This document shows, one piece after another, positions 17,829 to 27,150 of a stretch of 64,000 bases of DNA; positions within the stretch are counted from its first letter, which is position 1; each line of letters begins with the position of its first letter. This DNA is from Thermoactinospora rubra (GTDB lineage: Bacteria; Actinomycetota; Actinomycetes; Streptosporangiales; Streptosporangiaceae), in assembly GCF_002093975.1 (NCBI RefSeq), contig NZ_KZ084324.1, forward strand, positions 67,606 to 131,605, written 5' to 3'. The translations under genes and the position numbers were made by a program. The notes under the pieces are model-generated. The model ran no database searches. It was not told the DNA's origin and worked only from the letters and a program-made list of their open reading frames with translations.

Positions 17829-20586
17829 CAGTAGCTACAACCCCGAGCACCCCGAAGGGACGGCTCGACCAGGGAGGCGTCGCCGCTCGAGCTCACCCCG
17901 TTCCGCCTCCCCTGAGCCCGCGTCGCAACCCTGGGGTACGGCGCAGCCGCCCCGCCGGCCGGAGGCCGCCTTCGAGGAGACCGGCGCCATGGCGGCCTAC
18001 CCGCCCGAGCCCGGACCGCGTGAGCCCGGACTGCGTGAGCCTTGGCCCCATGAGCCCGGACCCCGCCCCCAGACTCAGCCGGGGACCCAACCCCTGACCC
18101 AGCCCCAGCCCCAGCCTCCGGCCCCGCCGCGGTCCCGGCGCGCCCAGTCCCGTACGGCGCAGCGCGGGCGGCGGGCGGCCGGCGCCGCGGGCCCCTCCGG
18201 GCCGTCGGGTCCCTCCGGCCCCGCCGGTCCTCCTCCGGGACCGCCCGGCAAGGACAAGCCCCGCCGCACCGGCTGGCGGCGGTACCTGCCGAGCTGGAAG
18301 ATCGTCATGGCCGGCATGGTCATCCTGGCCGCCGGGCTGTTCGGCATGATGGCCGTGGCCTACGCCAACATCGACGTGCCCACCGCCACGCAGGCCGACG
18401 CCCAGGCCCAGGCGAGCACCATCTACTACGCCGACGGCAAGACCGAGATCGCCAAGATCGGCAAGCGGCGCACGATCGTCCCCCTGGACAAGATGAACCC
18501 GGTGCTCAGGGACGCCGTCATCGCCATCGAGAACGACACCTTCTACGAGGACGAGGGCATCTCCGTCCCGGGCATGGTCCGCTCGGTGTGGATGACCGTG
18601 ACCGGTCAGCAGCTGCAGGGCGCCTCCACCATCACCCAGCAGATGGTGCGCAACTACTACGACGGGCTCAGCCAGGAGGTGTCGATCCAGCGGAAGATCA
18701 AAGAGATCTTCGTCGCGATGAAGGTCGACAACGAGCTGACCAAGGACAAGATCCTCGAGACCTACCTCAACACGGTCAACTTCGGCGCGGCCTGGGGCGT
18801 GGAGGAGGCCGCCCAGGCGTACTTCGGCAAGTCCGCGGCCAAGGTCACCCCGGCCGAGGCCGCCTACCTGGCCGCGAGGATCCAGCAGCCCGCCTGGTCG
18901 GAGGAGGACCCGGCGCTCAAGCACCGCTTCGGCGACGTGCTCAGGCGCATGGCCACCGTCTTCCCCGACAAGTACGGCAACATCGCCGCCACCGCGACGT
19001 TCCCCAAGGTCCGCAAGGCCAACGACAAGGACTACTCCCTCAAGGGCCGCGACGGCTACATGGTCTCCGAGGTCCTGCGCGAGCTGAAGGCGAAGGGCAT
19101 CACGCGGGAGGAGGTCGAGACCAGCGGCTACAAGATCGTCTCGACGTTCGACCGGCGGCTCATGAAGCTCGCCAGGGACGCGGTCGTCAACCGCATGCGG
19201 AGCATGTCGGCGGAGTTCCACGCCGGCCTGGCCGTGGTCGATCCCAAGAACGGGCGGGTCGTCGCCTTCTACGGCGGCGAGGACTACCTGACCGACCCGT
19301 GGAACGAGCCCTTCGACTCCAAGAAGCAGGCCGCCTCGGCGTTCAAGTCCTACGTGCTGGCCGCCTGGCTCAACGCCGGCTACAGCCTCGACAGCTACGT
19401 CCCCGGCAACAAGACCGTGCCGGCGGTGCTGCCCGGCCAGCAGAAGGGCGGCATCCGCAACAGCCACAACGTCGGCCCGGCCGTCAACCTCATCACGGCG
19501 ACCGCCGAGTCGGTCAACACGGCCTTCGTCTCCATGGCCTACCGGCTCGACCAGGAGGCGATCGGCGACAAGCCGGAGAACCACCCCGGCAAGCAGCTCC
19601 AGGTCGTCAAGGAGCTCGCCGAGGCCGCAGGCCTGGACAAGGAGCGGCTGGAGAAGGACATCCACGAGCACCACTACCAGTTCGCCATCGGCAGCGCCCT
19701 GGTGAGCCCGGTGGAGCAGGCGGCCGGGTACGCCATCTTCGCCAACAAGGGCCTGTACCACCCGGCCCACGTGGTCAAGGAGGTGATCGGGAAGCACCCC
19801 GAGACCGGCAAGCCCATGAAGGTCCTCGTCGAGGACAAGACGCCCAAGCGCGTGATCTCCGAGCAGGCGGCGGCCGACGCCACCGTGGCGCTGTCGGAGG
19901 TGCTCAAGAGCGGCACGGCCGCGGGCAAGGGCATCGGGCGCCCGGCGGCCGGCAAGACCGGGACCAACAACGACGAGAAGGAAGCCTGGTTCGTCGGCTA
20001 CACCCCGCAGTACGTCGCCGCCGTCGGCATGTACCGCGAGCAGTGCCGTACGGCCAAGGGCAAGGTCGTCCAGCCGCGCTACGCGCACTGCCCGTGGTCG
20101 CGCTACAAGGACACCTCCAAGGAGACCAAGTACACCCCGCAGAAGCCCTACTCCGAGGCCTACGAGGTCTCGCTCGGCTTCGAGGGCGCCGGCCCGCCCA
20201 CCGAGATCTGGCGCGCGTTCATGATGGCCGCCCACCAGGGCAAGCCGGTCGAGCAGTTCCCGCCGCGGGCCAACGTCGGCGTGGCCGAGAACATCGTGCC
20301 CAAGCCGCAGCCCAAGCCGGACCCCGTCGAGGAGGACCCGTTCGGCGACAACCCGGACAACCAAGGGGACTGCATCCTGGGCATCTGCGGGGACGACGAC
20401 GGCGACGCCACCATCGACACCGGCATCCCGGACGACCAGGGCGACCCGTTCGGCGACGGCTCCCAGGGCAACGGCGACGGGAACGGCTGGGGGCAGGACA
20501 ACGGCAACGGGAACGGGCCGCCCGGCGGCGGTCCATCGGTGTCCGACCCATTGGGCGCGACCACACCCACACGTGAGGATGAGTGA
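17821..20586 (+). CDS. ponA: Class A penicillin-binding protein (bifunctional transglycosylase/transpeptidase) PonA
   Basis: 921 residues from the GTG at 17821 (GAGGACGT upstream). A Pro-rich cytoplasmic tail of about 155 residues precedes one membrane span (160-180). The GT51 domain has the catalytic Glu in IAIENDTFYEDEGIS (near 237; the usual ED is EN here), GASTITQQMVRNYY and RKIKEIFVAMKVDNE. The transpeptidase domain has the nucleophile motif SAFK (near 504), SVN (near 563) and KTG (near 711). The C-terminus is an acidic Gly/Asn/Asp tail. It polymerises and cross-links peptidoglycan. Coupled to the next gene by a GTGA overlap. Confidence 0.94.
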   Translation: MSNSSYNPEHPEGTARPGRRRRSSSPRSASPEPASQPWGTAQPPRRPEAAFEETGAMAAYPPEPGPREPGLREPWPHEPGPRPQTQPGTQPLTQPQPQPPAPPRSRRAQSRTAQRGRRAAGAAGPSGPSGPSGPAGPPPGPPGKDKPRRTGWRRYLPSWKIVMAGMVILAAGLFGMMAVAYANIDVPTATQADAQAQASTIYYADGKTEIAKIGKRRTIVPLDKMNPVLRDAVIAIENDTFYEDEGISVPGMVRSVWMTVTGQQLQGASTITQQMVRNYYDGLSQEVSIQRKIKEIFVAMKVDNELTKDKILETYLNTVNFGAAWGVEEAAQAYFGKSAAKVTPAEAAYLAARIQQPAWSEEDPALKHRFGDVLRRMATVFPDKYGNIAATATFPKVRKANDKDYSLKGRDGYMVSEVLRELKAKGITREEVETSGYKIVSTFDRRLMKLARDAVVNRMRSMSAEFHAGLAVVDPKNGRVVAFYGGEDYLTDPWNEPFDSKKQAASAFKSYVLAAWLNAGYSLDSYVPGNKTVPAVLPGQQKGGIRNSHNVGPAVNLITATAESVNTAFVSMAYRLDQEAIGDKPENHPGKQLQVVKELAEAAGLDKERLEKDIHEHHYQFAIGSALVSPVEQAAGYAIFANKGLYHPAHVVKEVIGKHPETGKPMKVLVEDKTPKRVISEQAAADATVALSEVLKSGTAAGKGIGRPAAGKTGTNNDEKEAWFVGYTPQYVAAVGMYREQCRTAKGKVVQPRYAHCPWSRYKDTSKETKYTPQKPYSEAYEVSLGFEGAGPPTEIWRAFMMAAHQGKPVEQFPPRANVGVAENIVPKPQPKPDPVEEDPFGDNPDNQGDCILGICGDDDGDATIDTGIPDDQGDPFGDGSQGNGDGNGWGQDNGNGNGPPGGGPSVSDPLGATTPTREDE

Positions 20587-21923
20587 GGACTGACGTCCGG
20601 GTGCGCGTTCCGCCGTACCTGAGGGCCGTGCCGTACCTGCCCCTGGGACTGTTCGCGGTCCTGGGGGCGGTCCTGGCCTACGTGGTCAAGCTGCCCTGCC
20701 GTACGGGCGGGTGGAACGACGGTGTGCAGACGTACTCGAACTTCTGCTACACCGACATCTACCCGCTCTACTTCGCCCGCCACCTGGCCGAGCAGAACCC
20801 GTACTTCGCGAACGTGCCGTTCGAGGAGCACGTGGAGTACCCCGTGGTGCTGGGCGAGGTCATGCAGGTCATGGCGTGGATCGCCCGGTGGCTGGCGCCC
20901 GGCGACGTGGTGGGGCAGGCGGTGTGGTTCTACGACCTCACCGTGCTGCTGCTGGCGCTGTGCCTGGTCGTGGGCGTGCTGCTGATGGCCGCGGTGGCCG
21001 GGCCCACGCGCCGGTGGGACGCCCTGTGGTACGCGCTCGCGCCCGGCGTCGTCTTCGCCGCCTACATCAACTGGGACCTGGTCGCCGGCGCCCTGTCCAT
21101 GGGCGCGCTGCTGGCGTGGGCGCAGCGGCGGCACGTGCTCGCCGGCGTGCTGCTCGGGCTGGCGGTCGCCACCAAGTTCTACCCCCTGATGTTCCTGGGG
21201 GCGCTGTTCCTGCTCGCGCTGCGGACCATGCTGTGGCGGCCGTTCCTGGTGACGCTCGGCTCGGCCGTGGCGGCCTGGCTCGTGGTCAACGTGCCGTTCA
21301 TGGTGCTGGCCTGGGACGGCTGGCGCCGCTTCTACGTCTTCTCGCAGGAACGCGGCGTCGACTGGGGCTCGGTCTGGCTGTTCTTCCAGACCACGACGCC
21401 GCCGTGGCGGGACGAGGGCCCCTGGCCGGTCCTGGGCACCGCCGACGTCAGCGTGCTGGGGATGGCGTCGCTGGGCCTGCTGTGCCTGGGGATCGCCGCC
21501 GTCACGCTGCTGGCGCCGCGGCGCCCGCGCCTGGCCCAGATCTGCTTCCTGGCGCTGGCCGCCTTCATGATGACCAACAAGGTGTGGTCGCCGCAGTTCG
21601 TGCTGTGGCTGGTGCCGCTGGCGGTGCTCGCCCGGCCCAACTGGAAGCCGCTGGCGCTGTGGCAGGCCGCGGAGATGTGGTACTTCTTCGCGATCTGGCT
21701 CTACCTGCTCGCGCAGGACGAGTCCACCCGGCACCTGGGCATCGACGACGGCACCTACTTCACGGCCGTGTGGGGCAGGTTCGTCACCGTGGCGATCATG
21801 ATGGGGTTCGTCGTGCGCGACATCTTCCGGCCGGACAAGGACGTGGTACGGCTGGGCGGCGTCGACGACCAGGCCGGAGGCGTGTTCGACGGGGCCGCCG
21901 ACCGGTTCCCGCTCGCCCGCTGA
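20583..21923 (+). CDS. Polytopic glycosyltransferase, GT87 / DUF2029-like (Rv0051 position)
   Basis: 446-residue membrane protein with about ten spans. After the first span it carries acidic extracytoplasmic segments (NFCYTDIYPLYFARH, EEHVEYPVVLGEVMQ) typical of polyprenyl-phosphate-mannose-dependent GT-C mannosyltransferases. It also has YINWDLVAGALSMGALLAW and LAVATKFYPLMFLGALF, characteristic of the DUF2029 family. It is translationally coupled to ponA (stop/start overlap), as in Mycobacterium. The sugar acceptor is unknown. Confidence 0.8.
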   Translation: MRTDVRVRVPPYLRAVPYLPLGLFAVLGAVLAYVVKLPCRTGGWNDGVQTYSNFCYTDIYPLYFARHLAEQNPYFANVPFEEHVEYPVVLGEVMQVMAWIARWLAPGDVVGQAVWFYDLTVLLLALCLVVGVLLMAAVAGPTRRWDALWYALAPGVVFAAYINWDLVAGALSMGALLAWAQRRHVLAGVLLGLAVATKFYPLMFLGALFLLALRTMLWRPFLVTLGSAVAAWLVVNVPFMVLAWDGWRRFYVFSQERGVDWGSVWLFFQTTTPPWRDEGPWPVLGTADVSVLGMASLGLLCLGIAAVTLLAPRRPRLAQICFLALAAFMMTNKVWSPQFVLWLVPLAVLARPNWKPLALWQAAEMWYFFAIWLYLLAQDESTRHLGIDDGTYFTAVWGRFVTVAIMMGFVVRDIFRPDKDVVRLGGVDDQAGGVFDGAADRFPLAR

Positions 21924-21947
21924 GCAAACCTGAGATCATCCAGAATT

Positions 21948-21968
21948 TTGTCCACAGGTTGTGGACAA
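21948..21968. other. Head-to-head pair of consensus actinobacterial DnaA boxes
   Basis: TTGTCCACA (21948-21956) and TGTGGACAA (21960-21968) form a perfect 9-3-9 inverted repeat. Each arm equals the preferred Streptomyces DnaA box. A third, weaker box-like sequence (CGTGGACAG) follows at 21979. It lies between the convergent GT87 and endonuclease IV genes. It could also fold as a short terminator hairpin. Confidence 0.6.
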
Positions 21969-21972
21969 GTGC

Positions 21973-22725
21973 TCAGGTCGTGGACAGGTGCTTGCGCAGC
22001 AGGGCGATGTCGTCGGCCTGCCCCTCCGCCGGGGTCTCCACCACGATAGGCGCGCCCGCCGCCCGGCACACCGCCAGGATCAGCTCGGTGTCGATCGTGC
22101 CGGCGCCGAGGTTGGCGTGGCGGTCGGCGCCGGAGTCGAAGGCGTCGCGCGAGTCGTTGCAGTGGACCAGGTCGATGCGCCCCGTGATGGCCATGACCCG
22201 GTCCACCAGGTTCAGCAGCTCCTCGCCGCCCGCGTGCGCGTGACAGGTGTCGAGGCAGAACCCCACGTCGAAGCCGTCGAGCGCGTCCCACAGCCGGGCG
22301 ATGCGGTCGAGCCTGCGCGCCATGGCGTTGTCGCCGCCGGCGGTGTTCTCGATCAGCACCGGGACGGGGCACTCCATCCGCTCGAACACCTTGCGCCAGT
22401 TGTCGAACCCGGCTTGCGGGTCCTCGTCCTTGTTCAGGTGGCCGCCGTGGACGACCAGGCCCTTGGCGCCGATGCTCGCCGCCGCCTCCAGGTGCTGCTG
22501 CAGCAGCTTCCTGCTGGGGATCCTGATGCGGTTGTTGGTGGTGGCCACGTTGATCCGGTAGGGCGCGTGGACGTAGACGTCGACGCCTTCGATCGGCCTG
22601 GCGGGCAGGACCGGCGGCTTGTAGTCCTGGGGGTCGCTCAGGAAGAACTGCACCACCTCCGCCCCGACGGCCTCGGCGTGGGCGACGGGGTCGTCGCCGT
22701 GGACGTGAGCTCCGATGCGCACCAT
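21973..22725 (-). CDS. Endonuclease IV family / TIM-barrel AP endonuclease
   Basis: 250-residue AP endonuclease family 2 protein. Seen: IGAHVHGDDPVAHA at the start, LVVHGGHLNKDEDPQAG, VLIENTAGGDNAM, VGFCLDTCHAHAGGEEL, IDLVHCNDSRDAFDSGADRH and IVVETPAEGQADD. These supply the His, Glu and Asp ligands of the trinuclear zinc site of endonuclease IV. It nicks DNA 5' to abasic sites in base-excision repair. Some homologues are annotated only as sugar-phosphate isomerase-like, so nuclease activity is inferred. Confidence 0.85.
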   Translation of the reverse strand: MVRIGAHVHGDDPVAHAEAVGAEVVQFFLSDPQDYKPPVLPARPIEGVDVYVHAPYRINVATTNNRIRIPSRKLLQQHLEAAASIGAKGLVVHGGHLNKDEDPQAGFDNWRKVFERMECPVPVLIENTAGGDNAMARRLDRIARLWDALDGFDVGFCLDTCHAHAGGEELLNLVDRVMAITGRIDLVHCNDSRDAFDSGADRHANLGAGTIDTELILAVCRAAGAPIVVETPAEGQADDIALLRKHLSTT

Positions 22726-22820
22726 GCGCCGAGCCTATCCGTTCGAACGGCAGGCGAATCTGTTTGAACGGCAGGCAAAAGGGCAGTCGCCAAGCGCCCC
22801 CTGATGACCAAGGAGACGCG

Positions 22821-23003
22821 ATGGCTGTCTATCGCAGAAGAACGATAAGCCTGGTATTCCTGATCTACATCATCGTCGGCATCTACGTGGCGTGGGTGTA
22901 CGACTACATCACCCCGGCGCTTCTCAAGGACGTGGCGGAGGCGCTGTTAGCGATATTCCTGTGGTTCGTCCCGCTGCTGGGCGGTGACCTGCACCTGGGC
23001 TAG
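22821..23003 (+). CDS. Small membrane protein of unknown function
   Basis: 60 residues from an ATG preceded by AAGGAGACGCG. One or two hydrophobic segments (ISLVFLIYIIVGIYVAWVY and EALLAIFLWFVPLL), a basic N-terminus MAVYRRRT. Similar short proteins occur upstream of rpsF in related actinomycetes. Its stop codon overlaps that of the convergent gene by 4 bases. No function is known. Confidence 0.75.
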   Translation: MAVYRRRTISLVFLIYIIVGIYVAWVYDYITPALLKDVAEALLAIFLWFVPLLGGDLHLG

Positions 23004-23320
23004 GGAAGGAAGCCGCCGCGTGCGATGCCCAGCGCGACCCCGACGAACGACGCCACGAGACCGACGACGTTGAGCGAGCGCTGGGCCGTCGTCGCCGAGA
23101 TGTACTGCGAGTACAGGCCCACGCCGAAGCCCAGGGTGCCGGCCCACGAGGCGACGACGTGGCCGCCGGGGAAGAAGGTGGCGGCGAAGGCCACCAGGCC
23201 GAGGACGAAGGTGCAGATCGCGAGCGTGTTCTCGAGCGGATGCGACCGGCCGTCGCTGTTGAGCGTCAGCCTGAACCTCTGGTTCTCCGAGTTCTCCGAG
23301 GGCTGGAGCACATGCGGCAC
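23000..23320 (-). CDS. Small integral membrane protein of unknown function
   Basis: 106 residues. A hydrophilic N-terminus ([17 protein letters not shown]) is followed by three hydrophobic stretches, [14 protein letters not shown] ([20 protein letters not shown]), [16 protein letters not shown] and [17 protein letters not shown]. It lies just upstream of and divergent from rpsF. No recognised domain. Confidence 0.7.
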   Translation of the reverse strand: MPHVLQPSENSENQRFRLTLNSDGRSHPLENTLAICTFVLGLVAFAATFFPGGHVVASWAGTLGFGVGLYSQYISATTAQRSLNVVGLVASFVGVALGIARGGFLP

Positions 23321-23514
23321 CGCGGATCACCCCCTGCAGGCGGATCTGGTCCCATCTACTTAGGCGTTCCCATCGGGAAGCTGCTGGTAACCTGACAGGG
23401 CTGCGTTGTGAGAGCCGGAGCGCCGAAGGGGGCCTCCGCAGACCGGCGTCAGCGTTCCTCCTGTCACGGCACAGGGTCGTGACCGCAAGAGTCCAGAGGA
23501 GGTTGGAGTCCCGT

Positions 23515-23805
23515 ATGCGTCGTTACGAAGTGATGGTCATCCTGGACCCGTCGCTCGATGAGCGCACCGTGGCGCCGTCCCTCGACCAGTTCCTCAGCGT
23601 CGTCCGCAACGACGGCGGCACCGTGGAGAAGGTCGACGTGTGGGGTCGTCGCCGTCTTGCCTACGACATCAACAAGAAGTCCGAGGGCATCTACGCCGTC
23701 ATCGACCTGACCGCGGAGCCTGCCACGGTCAAGGAGCTCGACCGGCAGCTCAACCTCAACGAGGCGATCATGCGCACGAAGGTCCTGCGGCCGGAGCTGC
23801 ACTAG
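23515..23805 (+). CDS. rpsF: 30S ribosomal protein S6
   Basis: 96 residues from the ATG at 23515, with AGAGGAGG upstream; the reading upstream of it is leader. Seen: [18 protein letters not shown] at the start and [20 protein letters not shown]. It binds the central domain of the 30S subunit together with S18, whose gene is two genes downstream. First gene of rpsF-ssb-rpsR-rplI. Confidence 0.97.
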   Translation: MRRYEVMVILDPSLDERTVAPSLDQFLSVVRNDGGTVEKVDVWGRRRLAYDINKKSEGIYAVIDLTAEPATVKELDRQLNLNEAIMRTKVLRPELH

Positions 23806-23878
23806 TCGCGATACCCGGCTTTTTGTCGGGCGACAGCCGTACCCTGAGCCTTAGACCTAGAGTGCAGGAAGGCTAGCC

Positions 23879-24406
23879 ATGGCAGCAGGCGACACCGTAA
23901 TCACCATCGTCGGCAACCTGGTCGACGACCCGGAGCTTCGCTTCACCCCCACGGGTCAAGCCGTGGCCCGGTTCCGCATCGCGTCCACTCCGCGGTTCCT
24001 GGACCGCCAGACCAACGAGTGGAAGGACGGCGAGAGCCTCTTCCTGACCTGCAACGTGTGGCGGCAGGCGGCCGAAAACGTCGCCGAGTCGCTGCAGCGC
24101 GGCATGCGGGTCATCGTTCAGGGGCGGCTCAAGCAGCGGTCCTACGAGACCAAGGAAGGCGAGAAGCGCACCGTCTACGAGGTCGAGGTCGACGAGGTCG
24201 GCCCCTCCCTGCGCAACGCGACCGCCAAGGTCAACCGCAGCTCCCGGCAGGGTGGCGGCGGCGGCTTCGGCGGCGGTCCCGCCGACGACCCGTGGGCCAC
24301 CGCCACGCCGACCCCGCCCCAGGGCGGCGGCTTCAGCGGCGGCGGCGCTCCGCAGGGTGGCGGCGGCTTCGGCGGGGGCGACTTCAGCGACGAGCCTCCC
24401 TTCTGA
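23879..24406 (+). CDS. ssb: Single-stranded DNA-binding protein SSB
   Basis: 175 residues. The N-terminal OB fold is seen in [20 protein letters not shown] and VARFRIAST. It is followed by a Gly-rich linker with few charged residues, and the acidic C-terminal tip DFSDEPPF that recruits partner proteins. It is sandwiched between rpsF and rpsR, the arrangement of the actinobacterial housekeeping SSB. Protects and organises ssDNA at forks with the DnaB encoded downstream. Confidence 0.96.
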   Translation: MAAGDTVITIVGNLVDDPELRFTPTGQAVARFRIASTPRFLDRQTNEWKDGESLFLTCNVWRQAAENVAESLQRGMRVIVQGRLKQRSYETKEGEKRTVYEVEVDEVGPSLRNATAKVNRSSRQGGGGGFGGGPADDPWATATPTPPQGGGFSGGGAPQGGGGFGGGDFSDEPPF

Positions 24407-24465
24407 CCCATCACCAGTCCGAGTCCATTCCCGCCTGTTGGCGGGGCTCTCAAAGGAGCACCACG

Positions 24466-24702
24466 ATGGCCAAGCCGGCACTGCGCAAGCCCAAGAAGAA
24501 GGTTTGCCTGTTCTGCCACGAGAAGATCTCCTACGTCGATTACAAGGACACGGCCCTGCTGCGGAAGTTCATCTCCGACCGCGGCAAGATCCGTGCGCGC
24601 CGGGTGACGGGCAACTGCACCCAGCACCAGCGCGACGTGGCCACCGCGATCAAGAACGCCCGTGAGGTGGCCCTGCTGCCCTACACGAGCACCGCGCGCT
24701 AA
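24466..24702 (+). CDS. rpsR: 30S ribosomal protein S18, zinc-binding (C+) form
   Basis: 78 residues from the ATG at 24466 with AAAGGAGC upstream. It carries CLFC near residues 14-17 and GNCTQHQRD further on, giving the Cys/His ligands of the zinc-containing S18 form. In actinomycetes that form is the one replaced by a zinc-free paralogue when zinc is scarce. The rRNA-binding segment [15 protein letters not shown] is present. Confidence 0.96.
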   Translation: MAKPALRKPKKKVCLFCHEKISYVDYKDTALLRKFISDRGKIRARRVTGNCTQHQRDVATAIKNAREVALLPYTSTAR

Positions 24703-24717
24703 GGAGGTCTTTGCGAT

Positions 24718-25167
24718 ATGAAGCTCATCCTCACCACCGAGGTCACCGGCCTCGGCGCCCCCGGTGACATCGTCGAGGTCAAGGACGGCTACGGCCGCAA
24801 CTACCTCCTTCCGCGCGGCTTCGCGATCCGCTGGACCCGCGGCGGCGAGAAGCAGATCGAGAGCATCAAGAAGGCGCGCGACGCGCGGGCCATCCGCGAC
24901 CTCGGCACCGCCAAGGAGGTCGCCGGCCAGCTCGGCGCGCTCAAGGTCAGGCTGGCCACCCGCGCCGGCGAGTCCGGCCGCCTCTTCGGCTCCGTCACCA
25001 CGGCCGACATCGCCGAGGCGGTCAAGAAGGCGGGCGGGCCCGAGCTCGACCGCCGCCGCATCGAGATCGTCAACCCGATCAAGAGCGTCGGCTCCCACCG
25101 GGTCAGCGTCAAGCTGCACCCGGAGGTCTCGGCGGCCCTCGACGTCGAGGTCGTCGCCGCCGGCTGA
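24718..25167 (+). CDS. rplI: 50S ribosomal protein L9
   Basis: 149 residues, starting 15 bases after rpsR behind AAGGAGG. The N-domain signature is [20 protein letters not shown]. The C-domain has [19 protein letters not shown] and [15 protein letters not shown]. Last gene of the ribosomal operon, followed by a strong hairpin. Confidence 0.97.
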   Translation: MKLILTTEVTGLGAPGDIVEVKDGYGRNYLLPRGFAIRWTRGGEKQIESIKKARDARAIRDLGTAKEVAGQLGALKVRLATRAGESGRLFGSVTTADIAEAVKKAGGPELDRRRIEIVNPIKSVGSHRVSVKLHPEVSAALDVEVVAAG

Positions 25168-25201
25168 CGCCCCGCCTTTCTCTTCTCTTCTCCTCCTCGT
25201 C

Positions 25202-25233
25202 ACGGCCCTCTCCCCTTGCGGGGCGAGGGCCGT
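25202..25233 (+). terminator. Terminator of the rpsF-rplI operon
   Basis: Stem ACGGCCCTC...GAGGGCCGT (25202-25210 and 25225-25233) with an inner CCCC/GGGG extension around a TTGC loop, followed by TTGCGTTT. It lies 35 bases beyond the rplI stop. Confidence 0.8.
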
Positions 25234-25441
25234 TGCGTTTCCTGCCCGCCGTACGGCAAGCGCCTCTTCCCGGGCGGGACCTCGGCCGGGGCCTTGGCCG
25301 CCGACCGCCCCTCCACCGTCTACGACGGGGAGGTGGCCGATGGTGAGTCACCCTTTGCGGTGAGCAGGCCCGACGGCGGAATCCCGACAAACCCGGCGTA
25401 GAATTCCCCAGGTTCCACATCTGCACCTCTGGAGGCCACCC

Positions 25442-26317
25442 ATGCCCCGTTCCCTGCTGCTGCTCGCAACCGGTGTCCTGGCGTTCGCGGCCGCAGCCTG
25501 CGCCCCCGTGGACAACGCCACCACGGCGACGGGCACCTCCACGGCCTCCCCCGCCCAGGCGACGGCCTGCACCAAGGACCAGCTCAAGCTCATCACCCCC
25601 GGCAAGTTGACGATCGGCACCGACAAGCCCGCCTACGAGCCGTGGTTCAAGGACGACGACCCCTCCAACGGCCAGGGCTTCGAGAGCGCGGTCGCGTTCG
25701 CCGTGGCGGGCGAGCTCGGCTTCGACCGTTCGGAGGTGCAGTGGACGACCGTGAAGTTCGACACCGCCTTCGCGCCCGGCCCCAAGAAGTTCGACTTCGA
25801 CATCAACCAGGTCTCCATCACCCCCCAGCGCGCCCAGGCGGTGGACTTCAGCAAGGGCTACTACACGGTCAAGCAGGCCGTCGTCGCGCTGAAGGACACC
25901 AAGTTCGCCCAGGCCAAGTCGCTGGCCGAGCTGAAGGACGCCAAGATCGGCGTCCAGGTCGGCACCACGTCGTACGACGCCGTCAACGACGTCATCAAGC
26001 CCACCACCAAGGTCAACGTCTACAGCAAGCAGATCGACGCGGTGAACGCCCTGAAGAACACGCAGGTGGACGCCATCGTCGTCGACCTGCCGACGGCGTT
26101 CTACGTCACCGCGGCCCAGGTCGAGGACTCGGCGATCGTCGGCCAGTTCAGCGCGACGGGCGGCGCGCCGGAGGAGTTCGGCCTGGTGATGGAGAAGGGC
26201 AGCCCGCTCAAGCCCTGCGTCGACAAGGCGATCGACACGCTGAAGGCGAAGGGTGAGCTGGCCAAGATCGAGCAGCAGTGGCTGAGCGCCGCGGCGGGCG
26301 CTCCTGAGCTGAAGTGA
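25442..26317 (+). CDS. Amino-acid ABC transporter substrate-binding lipoprotein
   Basis: 291 residues. Signal peptide with lipobox ending AAAACAP, so the mature Cys is near residue 20. This is followed by a family 3 solute-binding domain: LTIGTDKPAYEPWFKDDDPS, FDFDINQVSITPQRAQAVDF, KDAKIGVQVGTTSYDAV and VDAIVVDLPTAFYVTA. It captures a polar amino acid outside the membrane and delivers it to the permease encoded next, to which it is coupled by a GTGA overlap. Ligand not determinable. Confidence 0.92.
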   Translation: MPRSLLLLATGVLAFAAAACAPVDNATTATGTSTASPAQATACTKDQLKLITPGKLTIGTDKPAYEPWFKDDDPSNGQGFESAVAFAVAGELGFDRSEVQWTTVKFDTAFAPGPKKFDFDINQVSITPQRAQAVDFSKGYYTVKQAVVALKDTKFAQAKSLAELKDAKIGVQVGTTSYDAVNDVIKPTTKVNVYSKQIDAVNALKNTQVDAIVVDLPTAFYVTAAQVEDSAIVGQFSATGGAPEEFGLVMEKGSPLKPCVDKAIDTLKAKGELAKIEQQWLSAAAGAPELK

Positions 26318-27150
26318 CCTGGGTCAAGAGCGAGCGGCAGCTCGAGCGGGAGCGGGTGCGCCGCGGGCGCGCCCGCCTTTCGGTGTCGGTCGCCACCGCG
26401 TCCACGATCGTCTTCCTGGTGCTGGTGGTCACGGTCGCGGCCAACGCGCCCGGCTGGCCGCGGGTTCGCGAGACGTTCTTCAGCCCGAGCCACTTCGTCG
26501 ACGCCCTGCCCGACGTGCTCGACGGCTTCCTGCTCAACATCAAGATCTTCCTCGTGGCCGAGCCGCTGATCCTGCTGCTCGGCCTGCTGGTCGCGCTGGT
26601 GCGCGGCCTGCGGTCGCCGGTGTTCTTCCCGCTGCGCTGCCTCGCGATCGCCTACACCGACGTCTTCCGCGGCATCCCGACGATCCTGCTCGTCTACCTC
26701 GTCGGCTTCGGCCTGCCCGCGCTGCGGCTGCAGGGGATCCCGCAGGACGAGGCCACGCTGGGCGTCATCGCGCTGACGCTGTCGTACGGCGCCTATGTGG
26801 CCGAGGTGTTCCGCTCGGGCATCGAGTCGATCCATCCCAGCCAGGTGGCCGCGGCCAGGAGCCTGGGGCTGACGCACGGCAAGACCATGCGTTTCGTGGT
26901 GCTGCCGCAGGCCGTGCGCAGGGTCGTCCCGCCGCTGCTCAACGACTTCGTCTCGCTGCAGAAGGACACCGCCCTGGTGGCCACCGTCGGCGCGGTCGAG
27001 GCGTTGCGCCAGGCGGAGATCCACGCCTCCAACACGTTCAACTACACGCCGTACCTGGTGGCCGCGCTGCTGTTCATCCTGCTCACCATCCCGATGGCCA
27101 GGCTCACCGACTACCTGGCCGCACGATCGCAGAGGCGGCGGGGAGCATGA
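26314..27150 (+). CDS. Amino-acid ABC transporter permease
   Basis: 278 residues of the HisM/GlnP type. Hydrophobic spans and the EAA loop SIHPSQVAAARSLGLTHGKT before FVVLPQAVRRVVPPLLNDF, the ATPase contact. A charged N-terminus (ERQLERERVRRGRARL) precedes the first span. Overlaps the preceding and following genes by 4 bases, so the three genes form a tight operon. Confidence 0.93.
   Translation: MTWVKSERQLERERVRRGRARLSVSVATASTIVFLVLVVTVAANAPGWPRVRETFFSPSHFVDALPDVLDGFLLNIKIFLVAEPLILLLGLLVALVRGLRSPVFFPLRCLAIAYTDVFRGIPTILLVYLVGFGLPALRLQGIPQDEATLGVIALTLSYGAYVAEVFRSGIESIHPSQVAAARSLGLTHGKTMRFVVLPQAVRRVVPPLLNDFVSLQKDTALVATVGAVEALRQAEIHASNTFNYTPYLVAALLFILLTIPMARLTDYLAARSQRRRGA

Noticed and set aside
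17893..20364. 823-residue open frame on the minus strand across ponA
   Set aside because: Antisense to a gene with all PBP motifs; Val/Leu/Gly/Arg-biased composition typical of the GC-rich complementary frame.
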